DNA from: Hyunsoonleella aquatilis
GTDB taxonomy: Bacteria; Bacteroidota; Bacteroidia; Flavobacteriales; Flavobacteriaceae
Assembly: GCF_014270105.1 (NCBI RefSeq)
Contig: NZ_JACNMF010000001.1
Coordinates: 682,001-746,000 of the forward strand
Direction: 5' to 3'
Length of the DNA: 64,000 bases
The translations under genes were made by a program, and so were the position numbers. Every line of letters starts with the position of its first letter. Position 1 is the stretch's first letter. Below the pieces are notes generated by a model. It did no database searches, was not told where the DNA came from, and was given only the letters and a program-made list of their open reading frames with translations. Of the stretch, positions 53,060 through 61,194 are shown piece by piece.

Positions 53060-53313
53060 GTTTTTCTTTTATGTTCATTTTGCCTTGATGCAAAACGAAC
53101 CAAAAAATCAAATCAATCTGAGGAAATTGCTAAAGCACCATTCGCTTTCGAAACTCCATGCCTGAAGCTCCGCTTCGCACTTCCGTTTTTTCGCTCATTA
53201 TTTCTGCAGATTGATGATTCCGATTGCATCGGAACTTGGGACTTGACTTTCTGCTATTTTATTTTTTACTTTCAAATTAATCTTAAATCTTCATAACTCA
53301 TAACTCATAACTT
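53060..53313. other. trpD-trpC gap with short repeats
   Basis: 254 bp inside the trp operon without a gene. It contains an inverted repeat TTTTGC-CTTGAT-GCAAAA (53078-53095) and three tandem CATAACT units (53292-53312) right after the trpD stop. It may be another dispersed repeat; no matching copy was seen in this window. Confidence 0.6.
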
Positions 53314-54306
53314 CTATCGACTAAGTTCTATCAACTTATCTAAACATACTTTTGCCTTTCCTGAGGCTAATGACTCTTTCGCCATTTCAAAACCTTCCTG
53401 ATGCGAAATTTGCTTTGCAGTCGCAATCGCTAATCCAGCGTTGGCACAAACCACATTATTTTGTGATTCGGTGCCTTTTCCTGAAATGATGTCAACGAAT
53501 ATTTTCGATGCATCTTGAACGGTGTCACCACCGTAAATGGCGTCTTGTTTTACCTTAGGAAGTCCTATGTCTTCAGGTGAAAACAGTTTTTCGGAATGAT
53601 TTGAAACAATTTTTGCTTTTCCTGTTAAAGAGATTTCATCATAGCCATCCAAGGCATAAACGATGCTATAATTCATATCTGTATTTTGATAGATAAAACT
53701 ATAGAGGCGCAACAATTCTAAACTAAAAACACCTAAAGATTGATGCTTTGGAAATGAGGGGTTTACCATAGGCCCCAACATGTTAAAAAATGTTTTTACA
53801 CCGAGTTCTCTTCTAATAGGCGCAACATTTTTCATGGCGGGATGGAACAAGGGGGCATGCAAAATGCAAATCCCCGCTTTATCTAAACATTGCTTTAAAA
53901 AATCCTCATCGTTAGAAAATTTCACACCCAAGTTCTCCATCACATTTGATGAGCCAGAAGTTGATGATACGCCATAATTTCCATGCTTTGAAACATTAAC
54001 CCCGGCTCCTGCAGTTACAAAAGATGATAGGGTAGATATATTAAAGGTGTTTTTTCCATCACCGCCTGTTCCCACAATATCGATGGCGTTATAGTCTTTT
54101 AAATCTACTGCAACACAAAGTTCTAACAGGGCATTTCTGAAACCCGTTAATTCTTCAATAGTAATGCTTCGCATCATATACACCGAAAGAAAACATGCAA
54201 TTTGGCTGGGGTTGTACATATCGTTAGATATGTTTACAATAACCTGTTTAGCCTCTTCGGTTGTGATAGTTTCGTGGTCGATGAGTCTGTTTAAAATGTC
54301 TTTCAT
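53314..54306 (-). CDS. trpD: Anthranilate phosphoribosyltransferase
   Basis: Transfers phosphoribose to anthranilate. 330 residues from ATG 54304-54306: DIVGTGGDGKNTFNISTLSSFV (PRPP and substrate loop), KHGNYGVSSTSGSSNVMENLG, and HPAMKNVAPIRRELG. The frame is open eight codons upstream (MERVRERL) but these are encoded by a REP-like repeat, so the inner ATG is preferred. Confidence 0.97.
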   Translation of the reverse strand: MKDILNRLIDHETITTEEAKQVIVNISNDMYNPSQIACFLSVYMMRSITIEELTGFRNALLELCVAVDLKDYNAIDIVGTGGDGKNTFNISTLSSFVTAGAGVNVSKHGNYGVSSTSGSSNVMENLGVKFSNDEDFLKQCLDKAGICILHAPLFHPAMKNVAPIRRELGVKTFFNMLGPMVNPSFPKHQSLGVFSLELLRLYSFIYQNTDMNYSIVYALDGYDEISLTGKAKIVSNHSEKLFSPEDIGLPKVKQDAIYGGDTVQDASKIFVDIISGKGTESQNNVVCANAGLAIATAKQISHQEGFEMAKESLASGKAKVCLDKLIELSR

Positions 54307-54309
54307 AAG

Positions 54310-54340
54310 CCTCTCCCTAACCCTCTCCAAAAGAGAGGGA
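54310..54340 (-). repeat. 31-bp REP-like hairpin at the trpD start
   Basis: Minus strand reads TCCCTCTCTTTTGGAGAGGG then TTAGGGAGAGG, aligned with 52126-52156. Ends 3 nt before the trpD ATG, so it forms the translation initiation region. Confidence 0.85.
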
Positions 54341-54405
54341 ATTGTTACTGTTATCTTTTTTATATGTTTGAGTAAGCACTGCTTACTGCCACTGCAAACT
54401 GCTTA

Positions 54406-54972
54406 CTAATTATTTACCCAATTCTCTAAAATTTTCTTCCCATCTGGTGTTAAAACCGATTCTGGATGGTACTGCACACCTCTTACATCGTACTCCTTGT
54501 GACGCAGTGACATTACTTGTCCGTTAGCATCAAAGGAAGTAGCTTCCAAACTACTTGGTAAATCCGGACTTACCACCCAAGAATGGTAACGGCCAACTTC
54601 AATATCCTTCTTCAAACCCTTGAAAATATATTCGTCGTCAACACTAATGGTAACGTTTGTGGCAACGCCGTGATAGACTTCATCCAAGTTCACCAATTTG
54701 CCACCAAAAACTTCACCAATGGCCTGCTGGCCCAAACACACGCCAAAAATGCTTTTTGTGGAAGCATATTTTTCAATTATTGCCTTTAATAAACCCGCTT
54801 CATCAGGAATGCCCGGACCTGGAGACAATACTATTTTGTCATACGGCTCAACATCCTCTAGAACTAATTTATCGTTTCGAACAACGGTTACATCACAATT
54901 TAAATCTTCTAAATAGTGTACCAAATTATAGGTGAAACTGTCGTAATTATCAATGACTAATACTTTTTTCAT
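54406..54972 (-). CDS. trpG: Anthranilate synthase component II (glutamine amidotransferase)
   Basis: Supplies ammonia to TrpE. 188 residues with triad Cys79 (GVCLGQQ), His169 and Glu171 (YHPESVL) and oxyanion segment SPGPGIP. Starts 2 nt after trpE. Could also serve para-aminobenzoate synthesis, but its place argues for TrpG. Confidence 0.97.
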   Translation of the reverse strand: MKKVLVIDNYDSFTYNLVHYLEDLNCDVTVVRNDKLVLEDVEPYDKIVLSPGPGIPDEAGLLKAIIEKYASTKSIFGVCLGQQAIGEVFGGKLVNLDEVYHGVATNVTISVDDEYIFKGLKKDIEVGRYHSWVVSPDLPSSLEATSFDANGQVMSLRHKEYDVRGVQYHPESVLTPDGKKILENWVNN

Positions 54973-54974
54973 AA

Positions 54975-56381
54975 TTAAATGTCTTCTGCTAACTGAATAG
55001 CTTTCGTTAAAGCCCCCAACTTATTATAAACTTCCTGCAATTCGTCTTCCTTGTTCGATTTTGAAACCAAACCGGCACCAGCCTGCCAAAACAATTTATA
55101 GTCTTTGCTCAAGAAGGTACGAATCATAATGGCATGATTAAAATTGCCATCAAAATCCATAAATCCTATCGCGCCCCCGTAAAATGCACGACTAGTTTTT
55201 TCATAATCTTCAATCAGTTGCATAGCCCTGTGTTTTGGGGCACCACTTAACGTTCCTGCAGGAAACGTATCGGCCACAACCTGCATGGTTGAGGTGGTGC
55301 TATGCTTCTGCCCAGTTACTTTGCTCACTAAGTGAATCACATGTGAAAAGAACTGAACTTCACGATAGGTTTCCACTTTTACTTGACTGCCATGACGACT
55401 TAAGTCGTTTCGCGCCAAATCCACGAGCATCACATGTTCGGCATTTTCCTTATCGTCATTTTTAAGCTTTTCGGCTAAAATTTCGTCTTTTTCATAATCG
55501 CCTGTTCTTTTATAAGTACCAGCGATAGGATGGATTTCTGCCAGTCCTTCAGTAACAATCAATTGTGCTTCCGGTGAACTTCCAAAGATTTTAAAATCAC
55601 CATAATCAAAATAGAATAAGTAAGGGGATGGGTTAATGCTCCGCAAGGCGCGATAAATATTAAAATCATCACCAGTAAATTCTTGTGAAAAACGTCTGGA
55701 TAAAACCAGTTGGAACACATCCCCGCGTTGGCAGTGTTTTTTAGCGATTTCTACGTGCTCCTTAAATTCCTCATCGGTCAAGTTGGACTGTATATCTCCT
55801 TTTGAATTAAAACCAAAAGACGCAAAATTTTGGACGTTAATCAGTTTGTCAATCTCATCAATATTATTTTCAACACCCTCAAAACAATGCGCGAAAATAT
55901 AAGCCTCACTTTTAAAATGATTAATGGCAATAATATTTTGATACACCGCATAATAAATATCGGGAATGACAACGGAATCATTCTTTTTCCCTATTTCAAT
56001 ATCCTCAAAATAACGCACCGCATCATATGCCGAATATCCAAAAATACCATTGTTGATAAACTTGAAATTTTCCTCGGAAGATACATCAAACCGCTTGGTG
56101 AAATTGTAGATTTCTTCAACAACATCAACATTACCATCGATATCTATAGATCGAGAACTTCCATCGGGAAAAGTCTCTGAAATCACTTCGTTTTCAACTT
56201 TTATTGACGCAATAGGGTTGAAGCAGATATATGAAAAGTTTTTATGATTCCTGTGGTAATCCCCGCTTTCCAATAGGATACTGTTAGGGTATTTGTCACG
56301 AATCTTATAATAAACCGTAACGGGAGTAATTGTATCGGTTAGGATACGTTTATGATGTGTATAAAGACTAAATTTTTCCAT
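54975..56381 (-). CDS. trpE: Anthranilate synthase component I
   Basis: Makes anthranilate from chorismate. 468 residues. The N-terminal LLES motif (36-39) with a downstream Ser (HKNFSYICF) forms the usual Trp feedback site, so the enzyme should be feedback-inhibited. Catalytic domain motifs: GDVFQLVLSRRF, IAGTYKRTGDYEKDE, DLARNDLSR, FPAGTLSGAPK, and WQAGAGLVSKS. First structural gene of the operon, after the attenuator. Confidence 0.97.
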   Translation of the reverse strand: MEKFSLYTHHKRILTDTITPVTVYYKIRDKYPNSILLESGDYHRNHKNFSYICFNPIASIKVENEVISETFPDGSSRSIDIDGNVDVVEEIYNFTKRFDVSSEENFKFINNGIFGYSAYDAVRYFEDIEIGKKNDSVVIPDIYYAVYQNIIAINHFKSEAYIFAHCFEGVENNIDEIDKLINVQNFASFGFNSKGDIQSNLTDEEFKEHVEIAKKHCQRGDVFQLVLSRRFSQEFTGDDFNIYRALRSINPSPYLFYFDYGDFKIFGSSPEAQLIVTEGLAEIHPIAGTYKRTGDYEKDEILAEKLKNDDKENAEHVMLVDLARNDLSRHGSQVKVETYREVQFFSHVIHLVSKVTGQKHSTTSTMQVVADTFPAGTLSGAPKHRAMQLIEDYEKTSRAFYGGAIGFMDFDGNFNHAIMIRTFLSKDYKLFWQAGAGLVSKSNKEDELQEVYNKLGALTKAIQLAEDI

Positions 56382-56421
56382 GTTTCATTTTTAGATTCCG
56401 AACGGTGCCGGAATTCAAAGA

Positions 56422-56452
56422 AAAAGGCTTGTCGTGAATTGACAAGCCTTTT
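56422..56452 (-). terminator. trp operon attenuator terminator
   Basis: 12-bp perfect stem AAAAGGCTTGTC / GACAAGCCTTTT with a 7-nt loop followed by T residues, 46 nt after the leader-peptide stop and 41 nt before trpE. Its loop and 3' arm (56432-56438) can instead pair with 56488-56494. Confidence 0.9.
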
Positions 56453-56487
56453 CGATATTTTAAGTGTTAAATATACTAGGGTGTTAC

Positions 56488-56494
56488 TTCACGA
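56488..56494 (-). promoter_or_regulatory. Antiterminator segment of the trp attenuator
   Basis: Minus-strand TCGTGAA, 3 nt past the leader stop codon, is complementary to TTCACGA in the terminator loop and arm (56432-56438). A ribosome at the stop codon would cover it (terminator forms); one stalled on the Trp codons would leave it free (readthrough). Confidence 0.7.
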
Positions 56495-56497
56495 ATG

Positions 56498-56545
56498 TTA
56501 GTTTCGAGAGCACCACCACCAAGCGTTATTTATTGTTTTTTTCAT
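56498..56545 (-). CDS. trpL: trp operon leader peptide
   Basis: A 15-codon frame, MKKTINNAWWWCSRN then TAA, with three consecutive TGG codons. ATG at 56543-56545 is 20 nt after a TATATTTG -7 element and 117 nt before trpE's terminator-trpE junction region. Placement before a competing terminator/antiterminator pair makes it a control peptide for transcription attenuation by charged tRNA-Trp. Confidence 0.9.
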   Translation of the reverse strand: MKKTINNAWWWCSRN

Positions 56546-56564
56546 TATTAATTGAATTGAGTGT

Positions 56565-56590
56565 CAAATATAAAGATGAAAATATAATTA
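56565..56590 (-). promoter_or_regulatory. trp operon promoter
   Basis: -7 element TATATTTG at 56565-56572 with TTG about 20 nt upstream (in ACCATTGCG), near the Bacteroidota -33 spacing. Transcription would start just before the leader peptide ATG. Confidence 0.65.
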
Positions 56591-56702
56591 CGCAATGGTT
56601 TGCTGAATTTTTTAGATAGGACTCAGGTCCAAAACTGTATAAAACAAAAAACTACCATACTTGTATGGTAGTTTCAGTCGATTATCGGACGTTGAGAGAG
56701 AG

Positions 56703-57164
56703 TTAGTTTGCTATTAACCTAAGTTTGCCCAATAATCTGATCAATTCGGTAGCCTCTTCGTCAGACAAAGCGCTTACCATTTGTACTTCTTTGCTATCAA
56801 TCAATGTATCAATATCGTTCAAGAAGCTCAATCCCTCAGCTGTGATGCTGATATCAATCTTTCTTCTATTGGCTTTGTTGGTTTTTTTTTCAACCAAGCC
56901 TTTTTTTATGAGTTTGTCTACCAATCTCGTGGTATTGCTCATCTTATTAATCATTCTGTCCTGCACAACATTTAGCTCTGCGGGCTTCCCTTTTTGACCT
57001 CTTAGAATACGCAATACATTAAACTGTTGTATTGAAATATCAAAAGGTTTTAGGACTTTGTTCAACTCGCCATTAACTATCCCATAGGTATATAAAAGGT
57101 TGACAATTACACTTTTCTGTAGCGGAATGTCAGCTTTAAGTTTCAGGATGTCCTCAATCCGCAT
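56703..57164 (-). CDS. MarR-family transcriptional regulator
   Basis: A 153-residue winged-helix regulator from ATG 57162-57164: FDISIQQFNVLRILRGQKGK (helix 2-3), DRMINKMSNTTRLVDKLIKKGLVEKKTNKANRRKIDISIT (recognition helix and wing; by description). A longer start is excluded by a TACATTTG element at 57183-57190. Ligand and targets unknown; the divergent thioredoxin-like gene is a possible target. Confidence 0.92.
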   Translation of the reverse strand: MRIEDILKLKADIPLQKSVIVNLLYTYGIVNGELNKVLKPFDISIQQFNVLRILRGQKGKPAELNVVQDRMINKMSNTTRLVDKLIKKGLVEKKTNKANRRKIDISITAEGLSFLNDIDTLIDSKEVQMVSALSDEEATELIRLLGKLRLIAN

Positions 57165-57182
57165 ACTTAACTGTTGTATAGA

Positions 57183-57190
57183 CAAATGTA
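57183..57190 (-). promoter_or_regulatory. -7 promoter element TACATTTG of the marR gene
   Basis: Minus-strand TACATTTG, 18 nt upstream of the chosen ATG. It decides the start. Confidence 0.6.
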
Positions 57191-57242
57191 TGTAAAATTT
57201 ACTATTTATTATCATTTTGTTAAAAAAAATGTTAAACCGTAA

Positions 57243-57250
57243 TAACTTTG
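57243..57250 (+). promoter_or_regulatory. -7 promoter element TAACTTTG of the TlpA-like gene
   Basis: TAACTTTG at 57243-57250; the downstream ATG at 57288 leaves a 30-nt leader, whereas the ATG at 57258 would leave almost none. Confidence 0.55.
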
Positions 57251-57287
57251 GGTTGCAATGCTTAATTTTAGAAGATTAAATCCGCCT

Positions 57288-57812
57288 ATGAGATTCAAAT
57301 TTTTACTTTTAATTGTGTGTATTGTGTTGTCCTGTAAGGGCAAAAAAGACGCAGATGTTGTTGAAAATGTTAAGGTTTCTGAAGAAGTTGAAGTGCAAGC
57401 GGACGTTGATTTGGAAGTGTATGATTTTGAAGGTTTCCAGAAGTTTTTAAACCGATCGGACGACAAAACTTATGTAATTAATTTCTGGGCCACATGGTGT
57501 GCTCCCTGTATTAAAGAATTGCCCTATTTTGAAAAGCTGAACGCCGATTACCAGAATGTTGAGGTGGTTTTGGTGAGCTTGGATTTTCCGCATGTGTATG
57601 ATAAAAAATTAAAGCCTTTCATTATAAAGAAGGAGTTAAAAAGTAAAGTGATTGCTCTTAATGATCCAAACGAAAATGAATGGATTAATAAGATAGATGA
57701 ATCGTGGTCTGGTTCGATTCCCGCGACGATTATTTATAAAAAGGATAATAGAAAATTTTTTGAAAGGTCATTTACTTTTGAAGAACTTGAAAACGAAGTA
57801 AAACAATTTTAA
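57288..57812 (+). CDS. TlpA-family thiol-disulfide lipoprotein
   Basis: A 174-residue thioredoxin-fold protein anchored by a lipoprotein signal (MRFKFLLLIVCIVLSC, Cys16). Active site WATWCAPC with Cys71 and Cys74; cis-Pro in SIPATIIY. Periplasmic reductase or disulfide carrier. Directly followed by the redoxin gene. Confidence 0.92.
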   Translation: MRFKFLLLIVCIVLSCKGKKDADVVENVKVSEEVEVQADVDLEVYDFEGFQKFLNRSDDKTYVINFWATWCAPCIKELPYFEKLNADYQNVEVVLVSLDFPHVYDKKLKPFIIKKELKSKVIALNDPNENEWINKIDESWSGSIPATIIYKKDNRKFFERSFTFEELENEVKQF

Positions 57813-57817
57813 AACAT

Positions 57818-58441
57818 ATGATTATGAAAAGATTAATTAAAGGAATTGCCGTTACGGCTTTAGTGTTTGCGATAAGTGCATTTGCAATATCGAAGGAGGA
57901 GCACAGTGGTTACAAAATTGGTGACGTTGTGGATGAAATATCCTTAATGGGCACGGATAAAAAACTAGTCTCCTTTGCAGATTTTGAGGATGCAAAAGGG
58001 TTTATCGTGACTTTTACATGCAATACCTGTCCATTTGCTATCGCTTATGAAGACCGTATTATTGCCCTGGATAAGAAATATGCCCCAAAAGGCTATCCCG
58101 TTATTGCCATAAATCCAAATAACCCGAATACTAAACCAGGGGATAGCTTTGAGGCCATGCAACAAAGGGCAAAAGAAAAAGGCTTTACTTTTCCTTACTT
58201 GGTGGACGAAGGGCAAAAGGTATACCCGAAATTTGGTGCCACAAAAACACCACATAATTACGTGCTTCAAAAAACAGAAGTAGGCTTAGTTGTTGAATAC
58301 ATCGGTGCAATTGACGACAGTTCCAGAAACCCAGAGGCAGTGAAAGAAACCTATGTTGAGGATGCAGTTGATGCCTTGTTGGATGGCAAAGAAGTAAAGG
58401 TAAAGGAAACCAAGGCTATTGGGTGTTCCATCAAGGTATAA
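57818..58441 (+). CDS. Exported AhpC/TSA-like redoxin
   Basis: A 207-residue thioredoxin-like protein with signal peptide (about 1-23) and active site FTCNTCPFAIAYEDR (Cys68, Cys71), of the DUF-type redoxin family with CPxx-Ala motif. KTPHNYVL gives the cis-Pro loop. Five nt after the TlpA-like gene; first ATG at 57818 or the third codon ATG. Followed by a terminator. Confidence 0.9.
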   Translation: MIMKRLIKGIAVTALVFAISAFAISKEEHSGYKIGDVVDEISLMGTDKKLVSFADFEDAKGFIVTFTCNTCPFAIAYEDRIIALDKKYAPKGYPVIAINPNNPNTKPGDSFEAMQQRAKEKGFTFPYLVDEGQKVYPKFGATKTPHNYVLQKTEVGLVVEYIGAIDDSSRNPEAVKETYVEDAVDALLDGKEVKVKETKAIGCSIKV

Positions 58442-58457
58442 TTGTTGATAAATTTTG

Positions 58458-58489
58458 AAATCCGGAGGTGCAATACTTCGGATTTTTTT
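58458..58489 (+). terminator. Terminator after the redoxin gene
   Basis: Stem AAATCCG / CGGATTT extended by further pairs, then a run of T residues. Confidence 0.8.
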
Positions 58490-58539
58490 GCGTCTATATA
58501 TATAAGATGTATTAATTTTGTGAAAATTAAATTAAAATA

Positions 58540-58860
58540 ATGGAAGATTTAACACAAGACGAATGGGCTGATCAATTATCAAATGATGAGAATGCGGTCA
58601 TTTTGGATGTAAGAACAGATGAGGAAACTGCGGAGGGCATTATTCCCAAAGCTATCCATATTGATATTTATAGAGGTCAGGATTTTATAAATGAACTGGA
58701 AGATTTAGATAAGGATAAAAACTATTATGTGTATTGCCGATCAGGTAATAGGAGTGGGCAAGCTTGCCGGATTATGGATGAGCTGGGCTTTGAGCACGCC
58801 TACAATCTTGAAGGTGGTATTTTAGAATGGGAAGGTGAGTTGGTTCAGATGGAGTCTTAA
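58540..58860 (+). CDS. Single-domain rhodanese
   Basis: A 106-residue cytosolic rhodanese with ILDVRTDEE and active-site loop YCRSGNRS (Cys66). Sulfurtransferase to an unknown acceptor. Followed by a second, exported rhodanese 3 nt downstream; the pair may work on either side of the membrane. Confidence 0.93.
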   Translation: MEDLTQDEWADQLSNDENAVILDVRTDEETAEGIIPKAIHIDIYRGQDFINELEDLDKDKNYYVYCRSGNRSGQACRIMDELGFEHAYNLEGGILEWEGELVQMES

Positions 58861-58863
58861 TCC

Positions 58864-59259
58864 ATGATGAAACAGCTTTCCTTTTTAGGGATTTTCATGT
58901 TGGTTTCAATAACCTCTGGATGTCAGATGAATTCTGGGAATTCAGAGGTTTTGAAACCTTCAGTTTTTAAGGACTCTATCTCCAAAGAGAATATTCAACT
59001 TGTTGACGTCCGAAAGCCGAAAGAGTTTAAAGAATTTCATATTCCAGGAGCTATAAATATTAATTATTTTTCTGATTACTTTTTAGATAGCTTAATGGTT
59101 TTAGATCCTGAGTGCTCGGTTTTTATTTATTGCCGTTCTGGTAAGCGAAGTTCCAAAAGTGTAGAACAATTTGAAAAAGCCGGTTTTGAAAAAATTTATC
59201 AATTGGAAGGCGGGCTTTTGGAATGGAAAAGCAATGCCTTTCCGACGGTTTCCGAATAA
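58864..59259 (+). CDS. Rhodanese-like lipoprotein
   Basis: A 131-residue protein with lipoprotein signal (lipobox ITSGC, Cys20), LVDVRKPKEF and active-site loop YCRSGKRS (Cys90). Sits in the periplasm. Two adjacent ATGs are possible starts. Its stop codon lies inside the following terminator hairpin. Confidence 0.9.
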   Translation: MMKQLSFLGIFMLVSITSGCQMNSGNSEVLKPSVFKDSISKENIQLVDVRKPKEFKEFHIPGAININYFSDYFLDSLMVLDPECSVFIYCRSGKRSSKSVEQFEKAGFEKIYQLEGGLLEWKSNAFPTVSE

Positions 59260-59270
59260 CCGTTTTTTTT
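59245..59270 (+). terminator. Terminator overlapping the rhodanese stop codon
   Basis: Stem ACGGTT / AACCGT with 7-nt loop, then eight T residues. Confidence 0.8.
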
Positions 59271-59443
59271 GCAGTTGATACGAAGGCTAATCAAGTTTAA
59301 AAACGTTCATCACTTTTTTTAGGTACTTCACCTTTTTTATTTTTTAGAAGTTGCAAGTTTTTCCTATTTTTATTGAGAATTTGACAAAATCAATAAGATT
59401 TAAAAAGTCAAAATAGAATTCAACCTCAAATTTTAAGTTAATT

Positions 59444-59770
59444 ATGGAGAATGGTTTGCTCATTTTAGGATTAATCCTTTTGCTATTTGTTGCCATGTAT
59501 GGATATGCATATGGCACAGTGGCCTGGGAAAAAATGCAATTTAAGAAGCAAGAAGAGGAGATAAAAAGATTGGAAGCTATTCGGCAGGAAGAACGTGCTC
59601 AAAAACAAAAGGAGAGGGACGAAAAGCTTGAAAAGCTAAGAAAAAGAAGCGAAGAAATACGTATGGAGCTCAATCGTTTGGAAAAAGTAAATCTTCAAAG
59701 GGCTACTGCGGATCAAAAGAAAGTTGAAAAAATGAAGAAGCGTATCGAGGAAAAGCAAAAGGCTAGTTAA
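59444..59770 (+). CDS. Membrane-anchored coiled-coil protein
   Basis: A 108-residue protein: one N-terminal membrane helix (LLILGLILLLFVAMYGYAYG) and a highly charged continuous coiled coil (about 30-108). Not recognised; the make-up resembles small envelope or cell-shape coiled-coil proteins but no function can be claimed. Single gene with a terminator. Confidence 0.72.
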   Translation: MENGLLILGLILLLFVAMYGYAYGTVAWEKMQFKKQEEEIKRLEAIRQEERAQKQKERDEKLEKLRKRSEEIRMELNRLEKVNLQRATADQKKVEKMKKRIEEKQKAS

Positions 59771-59790
59771 TCGATAGAAACGTAATACGC

Positions 59791-59818
59791 AAAAGCACTT
59801 TCCGGAGTGCTTTTTTTT
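59791..59818 (+). terminator. Terminator after the coiled-coil gene
   Basis: Stem AAAAGCACT / AGTGCTTTT with a 6-nt loop and a T tract. Confidence 0.85.
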
Positions 59819-59855
59819 ATGGCTTATTTTGGAGCAAAGTCAGCTTTGGAGCAGA

Positions 59856-60905
59856 CTAACGGGATATATTTGCTAGCTTTAAGTTTCTGTTAGAAGACGC
59901 CCTTACGATAAGTTCGGGTTTCAGAATCATTTTATTCAAGCTAACTTCTTCCTGCGGAAGATCAACTCTTTTCAAAAATGTTTCTGCTGCCAATCTACCT
60001 ATTTCTTCAGAATGTTGTTCAACCGAGGAGATGCCTGGTGTTACGATTTCGGAAAAAGGTTCGTTGGTAAACCCCACCAAAGCCACATCCTCAGGTATTT
60101 TAATGTTTTGCGACTGCATCACTCCAAGGGCTCCTAATGCGGCATAATCACCTGCAACATAAACCCCGTCGGGCCGTTTAGGTAGCTCTAGCAGCTTTTT
60201 CATAATTTCCCTGCCGTCGGACTTTCTCAAATTACATTCATAAATCAGATCAGATTCAAATGGCAGATTATATTTCTCAAGAGCGTCCTTATACCCGCGT
60301 ATTCGGTTTTTGTAAATTCTGGTATGGCTAAAACCTCCTATATGCGCAATACGCTTGCAACCTTGTTCTACTAAATGGTCAATCACCATATGACTACTCA
60401 AGTAGTCGTCAATTCCAACATAGTCCACGTTTAAATCATTTTCACCACGGTCAAAAAGTATCAAGGGTATCCCCTTTTGTTTTATCTTATTGTAATAATC
60501 CAGCTTTACCGTTTCATTGGCCATTGAGGCTATTATGCCATCAACCTGCGTAAATAAAAGTGCCTCTATGCTCTTGCACTCCTTTTCGTAGGATTCATTG
60601 GATTGGGCAATGATCACGTTGTAGCCTCGATCATTTAAGACCTCTTCTATTTTTTCGATAACCGAAGAAAAAAAGTTGCTACTAGCGCGTGGAATGATAA
60701 CCCCAACCAAATTACTTTTGCCTTTGCGCAGTGCACTGGCCAGATGGTTGGGCTGGTAGTTCAGATTTTCGGCTACCTGAAGTACGGCGTCCTTGGTTTG
60801 TTGGCTTATCCGAGGATGATTGTTCAATGCTTTGGATACCGCAGAAGGGGTAATCCCCAAAACGTTTGCAATATCTTTTATCGTGGATTTTTTTTTATTT
60901 GCCAA
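59856..60905 (-). CDS. LacI-family transcriptional regulator
   Basis: A 349-residue repressor: N-terminal HTH (TIKDIANVLGITPSAVSKAL, about 8-27) and hinge helix, then a periplasmic-binding-protein-like effector domain (LVGVIIPRASSNFFSSVI, VDYVGIDDY, YVAGDYAALGALGVMQ). Divergent from kdgK-eda, and its promoter overlaps a palindrome resembling two others upstream of kdgK, so it likely represses both itself and the KDG genes; effector is probably KDG or KDPG, by inference. Confidence 0.92.
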   Translation of the reverse strand: MANKKKSTIKDIANVLGITPSAVSKALNNHPRISQQTKDAVLQVAENLNYQPNHLASALRKGKSNLVGVIIPRASSNFFSSVIEKIEEVLNDRGYNVIIAQSNESYEKECKSIEALLFTQVDGIIASMANETVKLDYYNKIKQKGIPLILFDRGENDLNVDYVGIDDYLSSHMVIDHLVEQGCKRIAHIGGFSHTRIYKNRIRGYKDALEKYNLPFESDLIYECNLRKSDGREIMKKLLELPKRPDGVYVAGDYAALGALGVMQSQNIKIPEDVALVGFTNEPFSEIVTPGISSVEQHSEEIGRLAAETFLKRVDLPQEEVSLNKMILKPELIVRASSNRNLKLANISR

Positions 60906-60917
60906 TTTTTATATACT

Positions 60918-60939
60918 TTTGTTCCAACGTTTGAACAAA
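60918..60939. promoter_or_regulatory. LacI-type operator 1 (TTGTTCCAACGTTTGAACAA)
   Basis: Inverted repeat TTGTTC / GAACAA around a CAACGTTT core. It overlaps the -7 element of the regulator gene at 60936-60943. Confidence 0.7.
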
Positions 60940-60943
60940 GATA
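60936..60943 (-). promoter_or_regulatory. -7 promoter element TATCTTTG of the lacI-type gene
   Basis: Minus-strand TATCTTTG, 30 nt upstream of the ATG at 60905, overlapping operator 1. Confidence 0.6.
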
Positions 60944-61015
60944 TAATTTTTTATCAAGTTCAATAATAAACCAACTAAAAACATCTTCAATAAATACTTT
61001 TGATCTCTATCTATA

Positions 61016-61032
61016 AAAACGTTTGACGTTTT
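61016..61032. promoter_or_regulatory. LacI-type operator 2 (AAAACGTTTGACGTTTT)
   Basis: Perfect 7-3-7 inverted repeat AAAACGT-TTG-ACGTTTT in the 289-bp intergenic region; shares AACGTTTGA with operator 1. Confidence 0.65.
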
Positions 61033-61077
61033 GGATTACGAAAGTAAATTGCATATTGTTTTATTGGTTTTAAAAAT

Positions 61078-61095
61078 TGTTCCAACGTTGTAACA
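61078..61095. promoter_or_regulatory. LacI-type operator 3 (TGTTCCAACGTTGTAACA)
   Basis: Palindrome TGTT-n-CAACGTTG-n-AACA with the central CG typical for LacI-family operators; shares TGTTCCAACGTT with operator 1. About 100 nt before kdgK. Confidence 0.7.
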
Positions 61096-61194
61096 CATTG
61101 AAAAGGTATTTAAGCTGAACTGGTGTCGAATGATTTTCGAGCCACTTTAGAAGATGAATTAATAACAATAATTAAATTTTAATTGAATTAAGCA

